This document shows, piece by piece, positions 26,279-34,085 of a DNA stretch of 64,000 bases. A program made the position numbers and the translations under genes. Below the pieces are notes generated by a model. That model had not been told where the DNA came from, searched no databases, and saw only the letters and a program-made list of their open reading frames with translations. Position 1 is the stretch's first letter. Each line of letters opens with the position of its first letter. This DNA is from Ruegeria sp. PrR005. Its GTDB lineage: Bacteria; Pseudomonadota; Alphaproteobacteria; Rhodobacterales; Rhodobacteraceae. Where the stretch lies: contig NZ_JAAGOX010000056.1 of the NCBI RefSeq assembly GCF_010500245.1, forward strand, positions 149,265 to 213,264, written 5' to 3'.

Positions 26279-27409
26279 ATGGCAAAAGACCAGATCGACC
26301 CGGTAAAGGCGCTGAGCGAGAATGTCGCGCAACCTTTCGAGAGTGCCCGCGCGATGCCGCCCGAGGTCTACACCTCGCAGGCGTTCCTGAACGAGGAGCT
26401 TGAGCATATCTTCCGCAAGGATTGGTATTGCATCGGCCGCGCCGATGCACTGGCGAAGCCGGGCGACTATGCCACCTGCGACCTGGCGGGCCAGCCGATC
26501 GCTGTCTTGCGTGACAAGGACGGCGCGCTGCGCGCAGTCAGCAACGTCTGCCTGCATCGGATGTCGACCTTGCTGCACGGGCGCGGTAATACCCGCGCCA
26601 TAGTCTGCCCCTATCACGCCTGGACCTATAACCTGGACGGCTCGCTGCGCGGCGCCCCGGCAATGACCCTGAACCAGGGGTTCTGCAAGGAGGATTACAC
26701 ACTGCCCGCCATCCGCTGCGAGGAATGGCTGGGTTGGGTCTTTGTCACCCTGAACCCCGATGCGGCGCCGGTCGCGGAGACCTTGCACGAGGTGGCGGCC
26801 ATGGTCGCAGGCTATGACATGACCAACTATACCGAGGCCTTCTATGAGGAGCATGTCTGGGACACCAACTGGAAGGTGCTGGCCGAGAACTTCATGGAAA
26901 GCTACCATCTGCCGGTCTGCCATGCGGGCACCATCGGTGGCCTGTCCAAGCTGGAAGAGATGGTCTGTCCGCCGGGCCTGCCGGCGTTCAACTATCATAC
27001 CATCCTCAAGGACGACTCGCTGCGTATCGCCATGGCGCATCCGTCGAACGACCGGCTGCATGGCGTCGAGCGGCGCACGACCTTTCTGCTGGCCCTCTAT
27101 CCCAGCCTGCTGATCACCCTGACGCCGGGCTATTTCTGGTATCTGTCGCTGCACCCCAAGGGGCCGGGGCAGGTCCATATCCGCTTTGGCGGTGGCATGT
27201 CGGACGACTACAAGGACGATGCCGATGCGCAGCAGAACTTTGCCGATCTCAAGGAGCTGCTCGACCGGGTGAACGTCGAGGATCGCGGCTGCACCGAAAA
27301 GGTGTTCCGCGGGCTGTCGTCGGGTTTGGCCCGACCCGGACATCTGTCACATCTGGAGCGGCCCAATTACGATTTCGCCACCTATCTCTCCTCGCGGGTC
27401 TCGCAGTGA
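26279..27409 (+). CDS. Rieske non-haem iron oxygenase alpha subunit 1
   Basis: 376 residues. The Rieske 2Fe-2S site is C-x-H at VCLHRMST and C-x2-H at VCPYHAWTY, 16 residues apart between pairs. The mononuclear iron motif is ENFMESYHLPVCH (H-x4-H with preceding acid). The size and the single-subunit form resemble the quaternary-ammonium demethylase branch (GbcA, stachydrine demethylase), although other Rieske oxygenases share it. It starts 32 bp after the flavoprotein gene and overlaps the second Rieske gene (GTGA). Catalysis needs an electron donor not encoded beside it. Substrate assignment (betaine or N-methyl heterocycle) is inference from the cluster. Confidence 0.85.
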   Translation: MAKDQIDPVKALSENVAQPFESARAMPPEVYTSQAFLNEELEHIFRKDWYCIGRADALAKPGDYATCDLAGQPIAVLRDKDGALRAVSNVCLHRMSTLLHGRGNTRAIVCPYHAWTYNLDGSLRGAPAMTLNQGFCKEDYTLPAIRCEEWLGWVFVTLNPDAAPVAETLHEVAAMVAGYDMTNYTEAFYEEHVWDTNWKVLAENFMESYHLPVCHAGTIGGLSKLEEMVCPPGLPAFNYHTILKDDSLRIAMAHPSNDRLHGVERRTTFLLALYPSLLITLTPGYFWYLSLHPKGPGQVHIRFGGGMSDDYKDDADAQQNFADLKELLDRVNVEDRGCTEKVFRGLSSGLARPGHLSHLERPNYDFATYLSSRVSQ

Positions 27410-28557
27410 GCGCCTTTGCCTTGTCCGGCGGGGCCGGGCGGTTGCAAGGGCTTCTCGACGGTTTGAAAAAGACGGCATCCTTGCCCGCTGACCGTCCAAT
27501 GGGGCTGCATGGGGCGTATTACACCTCGCCCGATCTGTTCGAGATGGAAAAGGCAACAGTTCTGCGCGCCGGCTGGCATTGCCTTGGCCGCGCAGATGAA
27601 ATTCCACAGGCGGGCGACTATTTCGCGGCCCGGCTTCTGGACGAGCCGCTGATCGTGATCCGGGGCGATGACGCGATGATCCGGGTGTTCGCCAACGTCT
27701 GCCGCCACCGGGGCATGCTGCTGGCCGAGGGGCGCGGTAACGTCAAGCGGCTGGTCTGTTCCTATCACGCCTGGAGCTATGGGCGTGATGGTACCCTGTT
27801 GCGGGTGGCACATATGGAGAATGCCGGCTTTGATCAGGCCAATTGCAGGCTCGCCGGGTTCGCCTGCGAGATCTGGCAGGGGTTCATCTATGTCAACCTT
27901 GCCGAAAACCCCGAACCGCTTGCCGCGGCGCTGGCACCGCTGGCCGAGGTGCTGGCGCCTTACGAGACCGGCAGTTTCCGCATCGTCCATTCGGCCGAGG
28001 AAGACTGGCACTGCAACTGGAAATGTCTCGTCGAGAATTTCATGGAAGGCTATCACCTGTCGGTCGTGCACCCGAAGACCCTGCGCGGCTATACCCCGAC
28101 CGAGCTTTGCACCAAGGGGCCGTCGGCGGCGGCCTTCACCAGCTACAACGCCAATTACCCAGATGGCATCCCCAGCCGGGGCAAAGGCGCACCGGGTCTG
28201 GATGCGGGGCAGCGGCAACGCTCGTTCCTGTTCAACGTCTTTCCAACCCAGGTCGCCAGTCAGGCCGCGAGCCTTCTGGCCTCACTCAGCCTGCAACCGG
28301 TCAGCGTGGGGTGCGTTTACGTCCGCTGGACGCTGTCGGTCTATGGCGAGGATCTGGACGACGAGACCATTGCGCAGCGCATCGCGCTCTGGACCGAGGT
28401 CAATCGCGAGGATCGGGAGAAGCTGGAGAAGCTGCAACTGGCGCTGGCGTCGTCCCGCGCCGATGCGGGGCCGCTGGCTGCGGAGAACTTCGAAGGAACA
28501 ATCCGCGACTTTCACCTTTATCTTGCCGGGGCGCTGGCCCCGGTTGCGGCGGTCTGA
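27406..28557 (+). CDS. Rieske non-haem iron oxygenase alpha subunit 2
   Basis: 383 residues from a GTG start that overlaps the previous stop (GTGA). Rieske motifs are VCRHRGML and VCSYHAWSY, with Ser in the position usually occupied by Pro. The catalytic iron site is ENFMEGYHLSVVH. It is a paralogue of the preceding protein, and both keep full metal ligand sets, so either they form a hetero-oligomer or they catalyse successive oxidations. Tandem Rieske demethylases occur in hydroxyproline-betaine and stachydrine catabolism of marine and soil alphaproteobacteria. Confidence 0.85.
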   Translation: MSAFALSGGAGRLQGLLDGLKKTASLPADRPMGLHGAYYTSPDLFEMEKATVLRAGWHCLGRADEIPQAGDYFAARLLDEPLIVIRGDDAMIRVFANVCRHRGMLLAEGRGNVKRLVCSYHAWSYGRDGTLLRVAHMENAGFDQANCRLAGFACEIWQGFIYVNLAENPEPLAAALAPLAEVLAPYETGSFRIVHSAEEDWHCNWKCLVENFMEGYHLSVVHPKTLRGYTPTELCTKGPSAAAFTSYNANYPDGIPSRGKGAPGLDAGQRQRSFLFNVFPTQVASQAASLLASLSLQPVSVGCVYVRWTLSVYGEDLDDETIAQRIALWTEVNREDREKLEKLQLALASSRADAGPLAAENFEGTIRDFHLYLAGALAPVAAV

Positions 28558-28590
28558 CCGCGACCCATCCGACCTGACAAGGAGCCCTCC

Positions 28591-29007
28591 ATGGCGCATT
28601 ACCGCCACCGCCCGTTCAACACCAAGGACACTTATCCCGAGCAGAAGCTGGACAATGACCTGGCGCAGGCCGTCGTGACACGCGGCGGGCGCACCGTCTG
28701 GATGCGCGGCCAGTGCCCGCAGAACCTGGATGATGCGAAGAACATCGACAGCCACGATCCGGTCGAGCAGACCCACAAGGTGATGCAGAACATCCGCCAG
28801 CTGATCGAGGAATGCGGCGGCCAGATGGAACATCTGGTCAAGGTCGTGGTCTATATCACCGACGTGCGCCACCGCGAGGCGGTCTATCGCACAATGGGCG
28901 AGTATATCCGGGGCGTGCATCCGGTTTCGACCGGCCTGGTGGTGTCGGCGCTGGCGCGGCCCGAGTGGCTGGTGGAGATCGACGCCACCGCCGTCATCCC
29001 CGATTGA
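28591..29007 (+). CDS. RidA/YjgF-family protein
   Basis: 138 residues with the RidA fold and the conserved C-terminal segment STGLVVSALARPEWLVEIDATAVI, including the Arg that binds the carboxylate of enamine/imine substrates. RidA proteins hydrolyse reactive enamines to keto acids and ammonia, and pathway-specific members often sit in catabolic operons. Its position after two oxygenases suggests a nitrogen-containing ring or amine is converted to an imine/enamine intermediate. Spacing to the Rieske gene is 33 bp with a good AGGAG site. Confidence 0.85.
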   Translation: MAHYRHRPFNTKDTYPEQKLDNDLAQAVVTRGGRTVWMRGQCPQNLDDAKNIDSHDPVEQTHKVMQNIRQLIEECGGQMEHLVKVVVYITDVRHREAVYRTMGEYIRGVHPVSTGLVVSALARPEWLVEIDATAVIPD

Positions 29008-29013
29008 GAATGC

Positions 29014-29065
29014 GGGAGCGAGGGGGCTGTCTGCCCCCTCGCGCTCCCCCGAGAGTATTTTCGAC
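29014..29065 (+). terminator. Strong stem-loop with weak T-tract after ridA
   Basis: GGGAGCGAGGGGGC (29014-29027) pairs with 29033-29048 with a 2-nt bulge and a 5-nt loop, followed by TATTTT at 29057. It may be a partial terminator or attenuator before the DUF1028 gene. The tail TTTTCGACCAGAAA recurs in similar form at 47206-47218, also behind a hairpin. Confidence 0.55.
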
Positions 29066-29087
29066 CAGAAAGAAACAGGAGATTGTC

Positions 29088-29762
29088 ATGACCTTTTCGC
29101 TGGTGGCGCACTGCGCGCAAACGGGCATGTTCGGGGTGGCGATCTCGTCCTCTTCCCCGGCGGTGGCGGCACGTTGCAGCCATGCACGGGCCGGGGTGGG
29201 GGCGGTTGCAACCCAGAACGTGACCGATCCCACGCTCGGGCCTCTGGCGCTCGACCTGATGGCAGGCGGTTTGACGGCTGTCGAAGCCATCGCCGAGGTG
29301 CAGCGGCGGGGGCGGTTCATCGAGTATCGGCAGGTGCTTGCCGTCGACGGGCAGGGGCGCACGGCGATCCATTCCGGCGCCAATGCGCTGGGCATCTGGA
29401 CGCAGGCGCAGGCGCAGGACGTAGCCGCAGGCGGCAACCTGCTGGCCAATGACGGTGTGCCGCAGGCGATGGTCGATGCCTTTCTGGCAAGCAGCGGTCA
29501 TCTGGGCGACCGGCTGATCAGGGCGCTGCGGGCCGGGTTGGCGGCGGGCGGCGAGGCGGGGCCGGTGCATTCGGCGGGCATGATGCTGGTGGACAAGGTC
29601 AGCTGGCCGGTGGCCGATCTGCGCTGTGACTGGACCGAAGATTGCCCCATCGAGGCGGTGGTCACCGCATGGGAGGTCTACAAGCCACAGCTCGACGCCT
29701 ATATCCAGCGGGCGCTCGACCCGCGGGTGGCGCCATCTTATGGTGTCCCTGGCGACGAGTAG
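29088..29762 (+). CDS. DUF1028 family protein (Ntn-hydrolase-like)
   Basis: 224 residues. The N-terminal motif MTFSLVAHC, followed by GMFGVAISSSSPAVAARC and GAVATQN, is diagnostic of DUF1028, thought to have a proteasome-like Ntn-hydrolase fold. No reaction is established. Members often occur in operons for amino acid derivatives with M20 peptidases and RidA, as here, so amide hydrolysis in the pathway is a reasonable guess. The ATG at 29088 follows CAGGAGA; the longer in-frame extension into ridA was rejected. Confidence 0.83.
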   Translation: MTFSLVAHCAQTGMFGVAISSSSPAVAARCSHARAGVGAVATQNVTDPTLGPLALDLMAGGLTAVEAIAEVQRRGRFIEYRQVLAVDGQGRTAIHSGANALGIWTQAQAQDVAAGGNLLANDGVPQAMVDAFLASSGHLGDRLIRALRAGLAAGGEAGPVHSAGMMLVDKVSWPVADLRCDWTEDCPIEAVVTAWEVYKPQLDAYIQRALDPRVAPSYGVPGDE

Positions 29763-29833
29763 GCCGGAGTTGACCTTGCTCCGGGCGCGGCATTCTGTTT
29801 CGGTCTGACTGCTGCCTTTGCCGGAGGACCGCC

Positions 29834-30760
29834 GTGCCAACCCGATACACGCTGCGCCAGCTGGAATACTTCGTCGCCGTGGGAGAGGCGGGGTCCATCG
29901 CGCTGGCCTCGGCCCGGGTGAATGTCTCCTCGCCCTCGATTTCGGCCTCGATCTCGCAGCTGGAGCGGGAGTTCGGCGTGCCGCTGTTTGTGCGCCAGCA
30001 TGCACAGGGCCTGTCGCTGACGCAGGCGGGGCGCGTGATGCTGGAACAGGCGCGGGTGGTCCTGCGCGAGGCTGACCGCCTGACCGATCTGGCGGGTGAT
30101 ATCACCGGGCAGGTGCGCGGGCCGCTTGCCATCGGGTGCCTCCTGACTTTTGCGCAGATCGTGCTGCCGACGGTGCGGCGCAGTTTCGAGGCAGCCTATC
30201 CCGAGGTGCAGATCCGGCAGGTCGAGATGAACCAGGCCGAGATCTATAGTGGCTTGCGGCGCGCGGATATCGACATCGCGCTGACCTATGATCTGGATAT
30301 TCCCACCGATCTGCGGTTCGTCACGCTGGCAGAGTTGCCACCCTATGTGATGCTGGGCGAGGGGCATCCGCTGGCAGGCCGCGACGGTGTCAGTGTCGAG
30401 GACCTGACGGGATTGCCGATGGTGCTGCTCGACCTGCCGTTCAGCTCCGACTATTTCCTGTCCTTCTTCCAGCGCCAAGGAACCAAGCCGCTGATCGCGG
30501 AGCGGACTCGCGACATGGCGGTAATGCGCAGCCTGGTGGCAAACGGCTATGGTTACGCGATTGCCAATATCCGGCCGCAGCATGACCGCGCCCCGGATGG
30601 CAAGCCGTTGATCATCGTGCCGCTCAGAGGTGAGGTACGACCGATGCGTCTGGGTCTGCTCATGGCGCAGGACGGCGAAGGCGCCAGCACCCTCCGCGCC
30701 TTTATCGACCATTGCACGACATTGGTCCGGACGCAGGTGCTGCCCGGGATCGGGCGCTGA
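29834..30760 (+). CDS. LysR-family transcriptional regulator
   Basis: 308 residues: an N-terminal helix-turn-helix (TLRQLEYFVAVGEAGSIALASARVNVSSPSISASISQLE region) and a periplasmic-binding-protein-like effector domain. It is in the middle of the oxygenase cluster on the same strand. A perfect LysR-type box lies in the 92-bp gap just downstream, before the trimethylamine-dehydrogenase-like gene, so it probably activates that gene with a pathway intermediate as co-inducer. Control of the upstream flavoprotein promoter is possible but not visible. Confidence 0.87.
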   Translation: MPTRYTLRQLEYFVAVGEAGSIALASARVNVSSPSISASISQLEREFGVPLFVRQHAQGLSLTQAGRVMLEQARVVLREADRLTDLAGDITGQVRGPLAIGCLLTFAQIVLPTVRRSFEAAYPEVQIRQVEMNQAEIYSGLRRADIDIALTYDLDIPTDLRFVTLAELPPYVMLGEGHPLAGRDGVSVEDLTGLPMVLLDLPFSSDYFLSFFQRQGTKPLIAERTRDMAVMRSLVANGYGYAIANIRPQHDRAPDGKPLIIVPLRGEVRPMRLGLLMAQDGEGASTLRAFIDHCTTLVRTQVLPGIGR

Positions 30761-30769
30761 ACGCGGCGG

Positions 30770-30786
30770 CTTAGCGGCAGGCTAAG
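30770..30786 (+). promoter_or_regulatory. LysR-type T-N11-A operator box
   Basis: CTTAGC and GCTAAG form perfect 6-bp arms around GGCAG and contain the T-N11-A core of LysR-family sites. The site is 67-83 bp upstream of the start codon at 30853, a normal activator position. A further TTAAGC lies at about 30793. Confidence 0.65.
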
Positions 30787-30852
30787 CGGTGGTTAAGCTC
30801 GGCCAACTTTTCCGCCCGGCGAAATTCTGTATCGTCGGTGTAGATTTGACCG

Positions 30853-32943
30853 ATGGAGACGGCCTTGCGCGACCCACGTTATGACATCCTGTTCGAACCG
30901 GTGCAGATCGGTCCCTTGACTGCCAAGAACCGGTTCTATCAGGTGCCGCATTGCAATGGCGGCGGGTATCGCGACCCTTCGGCGGCTGCCGCGATGCGCG
31001 GGATCAAGGCCGAGGGCGGCTGGGGTGTGATCTTTACCGAACAGTGCGAGATGCATCACACGAGCGAGATCACCCCTTTCATCGAGCTGCGCCTGTGGGA
31101 GGACAAGGACATCCCGCAATTGCGCCGGATGTCGGAGCGGATGAAGGAACACGGCGCGCTGGCGGGCATTCAGCTGGCCTATTCAGGGATCAACGGGCCG
31201 AACCTTTACACCAAGGAGGTGCCGCTGGCCCCGACAGCGCTACCGATCCGGACCTTTACCAACGATCCAGTGCAGGCGCGGGCACTGTCGAAATCCGACA
31301 TTCGTGACCTCAGGCGCTGGTTCGTGACCGCCGCCAAGCGGTCGCGCGCGGCGGGGTTTGACCTGATCTGCCTTTACGGCGCGCACGGGTTCGGGATCTT
31401 CCAGCATTTCCTGAGCCGGGCCACCAACCAACGGTCGGATGAATATGGCGGTTCGCTGGAGAACCGGGCGCGGTTCAGTCAGGAGGTCATTGCCGATATC
31501 CGCGAGGCGGTGGGCGACAGCATGGCCATCACCCTGCGGGTCAGCCTGGATGAAAGCATTGGTGCGCTTGGTTTTTCCAATGCCGAACTGCGCGACTATA
31601 TCGAGATGAACCGCAACCTGCCCGATCTCTGGGATCTGGCGCAGGGCACGTGGGAGGACTGCTCCGGCCCGTCGCGGTTCAAGGAGGAGGCGGCGCAGGA
31701 ACAGCTGGTGCGCGGTATCCGCGAACTGACCGATCGGCCGGTGGTGGGCGTGGGCCGCTTCACCTCGCCTGATATTATGGTGCGGATGGTGAAATCGGGG
31801 ACACTCGATTTCATCGGCTGCGCACGGCCATCGATTGCCGATCCGTTCTTGCCGAAGAAGGTCGAAGAGGGTCGGATCGAGGATATCCGCGAATGCATCG
31901 GCTGCAACATCTGCATCACCGGTGACATGACCATGTCGATCAGCCGCTGCACCCAGAACCCGACCTTTATGGAGGAATGGCGCAAGGGCTGGCATCCGGA
32001 GCGGATGAACCCCAAGGGCGACAGCTCCAACGTACTGGTTGTGGGGTCCGGTCCGGCGGGGCTCGAGGCCGCCTGGGCGCTCTGCCGGCGCGGCTATGAC
32101 GTGGCGATTGCCGAGGCGCGCGAGGTTATCGGTGGGCGGGTGACGCGGGAACGCGCCTTGCCGGGGTTGTCCGCTTGGGGCCGCGTGGTGGATTACCGCG
32201 CGTACCAGCTGGGGCAACGTCCAAATGTAGAGATCTATCGGCAAAGCGAACTGGATGCCGCGGCGATCCTGGAGTTCGGGTTTCAGAACATCTGTATCGC
32301 CACCGGATCCACCTGGCGGCGCGACGGGGTCGCACGGCAGCATGTGGTGCCAATGCCCATCGCGCCGGGCGCGCAGGTGTTCACGCCCGACGATCTGATG
32401 GAGGGCAGGTTGCCCAAGGGCCGCGTGGTGATCTTTGACGACGATCACTACTATATGGGCGGGGTTCTGGCGGAGCTTCTGGCCAAAAGCGGCGCACAGG
32501 TGACGCTGGTCACGCCCGCGCCCTTCGTCAGCGACTGGACCCGCAACACGCTGGAGCAGGGGGCCATTCATGCCCGGCTGGTTGAGGCCGGCGTGGAGAT
32601 CGTGCTGAACCGGGGCGTGACCGCGATCTGTTCCGACCATGTGGTTACGAATTGCGTCTATACAGGCAGAACCCGGTCGATGGAGATGGACTCGGTGGTT
32701 GTTGTCGCTGCGCGGCTTGGCAATGACCAATTATATCAGGACCTGGTGGGGCGAGAGGCGGATTGGGCCGATGCGGGCATCCGCTCGGTCCGGCTGATCG
32801 GCGATGCCAACGCGCCGGGGCCGATTGCCTGGGCCACCTATGCCGGGCATCGTTATGCCCGCGAACTGGACGCGCCAGACACAGGTGACGCGCCGCCCTT
32901 CCGCCGGGAGATCACCGAATTGGCGGCGGATTGGCGCGGATGA
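30853..32943 (+). CDS. Trimethylamine/dimethylamine dehydrogenase-like FMN/4Fe-4S/NAD flavoprotein
   Basis: 696 residues with the three-domain layout of the trimethylamine dehydrogenase branch of the old-yellow-enzyme family. It has an FMN TIM barrel (with LYGAHGFGIFQHFL and YGGSLENRARF), then a 4Fe-4S site (CIGCNICITG and a downstream Cys in SRCTQNP, followed by the family-specific KGWHPERM), and finally an ADP/NAD-binding region (VVGSGPAGLEAAWAL). Homologues oxidatively demethylate secondary/tertiary amines such as dimethylamine, N-methylproline (StcD-like) or histamine. Placed after tandem Rieske oxygenases it is the best candidate for removing an N-methyl group. The stop overlaps the M20 gene (ATGA). 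The electron acceptor, typically electron-transfer flavoprotein, is not encoded here. Confidence 0.86.
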   Translation: METALRDPRYDILFEPVQIGPLTAKNRFYQVPHCNGGGYRDPSAAAAMRGIKAEGGWGVIFTEQCEMHHTSEITPFIELRLWEDKDIPQLRRMSERMKEHGALAGIQLAYSGINGPNLYTKEVPLAPTALPIRTFTNDPVQARALSKSDIRDLRRWFVTAAKRSRAAGFDLICLYGAHGFGIFQHFLSRATNQRSDEYGGSLENRARFSQEVIADIREAVGDSMAITLRVSLDESIGALGFSNAELRDYIEMNRNLPDLWDLAQGTWEDCSGPSRFKEEAAQEQLVRGIRELTDRPVVGVGRFTSPDIMVRMVKSGTLDFIGCARPSIADPFLPKKVEEGRIEDIRECIGCNICITGDMTMSISRCTQNPTFMEEWRKGWHPERMNPKGDSSNVLVVGSGPAGLEAAWALCRRGYDVAIAEAREVIGGRVTRERALPGLSAWGRVVDYRAYQLGQRPNVEIYRQSELDAAAILEFGFQNICIATGSTWRRDGVARQHVVPMPIAPGAQVFTPDDLMEGRLPKGRVVIFDDDHYYMGGVLAELLAKSGAQVTLVTPAPFVSDWTRNTLEQGAIHARLVEAGVEIVLNRGVTAICSDHVVTNCVYTGRTRSMEMDSVVVVAARLGNDQLYQDLVGREADWADAGIRSVRLIGDANAPGPIAWATYAGHRYARELDAPDTGDAPPFRREITELAADWRG

Positions 32944-34079
32944 GTACCACACTGGACATTCTCGACCGGCTCATTGGGTTCGACACCGTCAGTTCCCGGT
33001 CGAACCTTGAACTGGTCGAGTATGCCGAGGCGCATCTGAACGCCTGCGGCTTCCGGGTGCGGCGGCTGCCGGACCCGGATGGGGGCAAGGCCGGGCTTTA
33101 TGCCGAGATCGGGCCGCCGGGGGCGGGGGTATTGCTGTCGGGCCATACCGATGTGGTACCCGTTGAAGGCCAGGTCTGGAGCCGAGACCCCTTCCGGCTG
33201 ACGCTGGAGGGCAACCGCGCCTATGGTCGTGGCACAACGGATATGAAAGGTTTCGTCGCCTCAGCGTTGGCACTGGCGCAGCGGGCCGCAGCCATCGAAC
33301 TGGCAGAGCCTTTGAAAATCGTGCTGTCCTATGACGAAGAGGTCGGCTGTGTTGGCATCGCCCGCATGCTGGACCGTCTGGCGCCGATGCTGGGCGCGCC
33401 GCGCGCCTGCATCGTGGGCGAGCCAACCCGGATGCAGGTGGCGACGGGTCACAAGGGCAAGGTGGCGCTGCGGGCGATCTGCACCGGGCAGGCAGGCCAT
33501 TCCGCGCTGGCCCCGCGGTTTGTCAACGCGCTGCATCTGGCGGCCGATTTCGTGACCGCCCTGCGCGGGGTACAGAACGAGCTTGCCACCGCCGGCGCAC
33601 AGGATCCGGCCTATGACGTGCCCTGTTCAACGGTGCATGTTGGCACGCTGCATGGGGGACGTGCGCTCAACATCGTGCCGGACCGGGCCGAAATGATGCT
33701 GGAGTTCCGACACCTTGCCGCCGACTGGGCCAACGATCTGATGGCGCGCATCCGAACAGAGGCGCACCGGATCGGCAGAGCCTATGGCGACGCCGGAGGT
33801 ATCTCGGTCGAGCAGATCAACGCCTATCCCGGACTGGATGTCGATCCAGCCGATCCGGTCGTGGCATACGTGCGTAAACTGTCCGGGCAGCCACACACGA
33901 CCAAGGTCGCCTTCGGCACCGAAGCGGGGTTCTTTCACGGCCTGGGTATCCCGACCGTTGTCTGCGGCCCCGGCTCGATGGAGGGGCAGGGCCACAAGCC
34001 CGACGAATATGTCACGCTGGACCAACTGGCCGCCTGCGACGCGATGATGGACCGGCTGCTTGACGACCTGCGGGCCTGA
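32940..34079 (+). CDS. M20-family deacylase (ArgE/acetylornithine deacetylase-like)
   Basis: 379 residues. Metal-site motifs are SGHTDVVPVEG, GRGTTDMKGF, YDEEVGCVG and the late His in GHKPDEYV; a dimerisation lid lies about residues 175-290. M20 enzymes hydrolyse N-acyl or amide bonds of amino acid derivatives. Translational coupling to the amine dehydrogenase (ATGA) suggests a step in the same pathway, for example releasing an amino acid from an N-acyl intermediate, rather than arginine synthesis. It ends the cluster and converges on the TRAP operon with a 6-bp gap. An upstream in-frame ATG (32931) was not preferred. Confidence 0.86.
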   Translation: MSTTLDILDRLIGFDTVSSRSNLELVEYAEAHLNACGFRVRRLPDPDGGKAGLYAEIGPPGAGVLLSGHTDVVPVEGQVWSRDPFRLTLEGNRAYGRGTTDMKGFVASALALAQRAAAIELAEPLKIVLSYDEEVGCVGIARMLDRLAPMLGAPRACIVGEPTRMQVATGHKGKVALRAICTGQAGHSALAPRFVNALHLAADFVTALRGVQNELATAGAQDPAYDVPCSTVHVGTLHGGRALNIVPDRAEMMLEFRHLAADWANDLMARIRTEAHRIGRAYGDAGGISVEQINAYPGLDVDPADPVVAYVRKLSGQPHTTKVAFGTEAGFFHGLGIPTVVCGPGSMEGQGHKPDEYVTLDQLAACDAMMDRLLDDLRA

Positions 34080-34085
34080 TCCCGG

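Noticed and set aside
24987..28557. Glycine betaine monooxygenase (GbcAB) assignment
   Set aside because: There is no GbcB-type reductase, two alpha subunits instead of one, and no dimethylglycine or sarcosine oxidase genes; glycine betaine remains possible but is not supported.
31240..32730. 496-codon minus-strand frame opposite the TMADH-like gene
   Set aside because: Shadow of a well-supported gene; His/Arg-rich, no domains.
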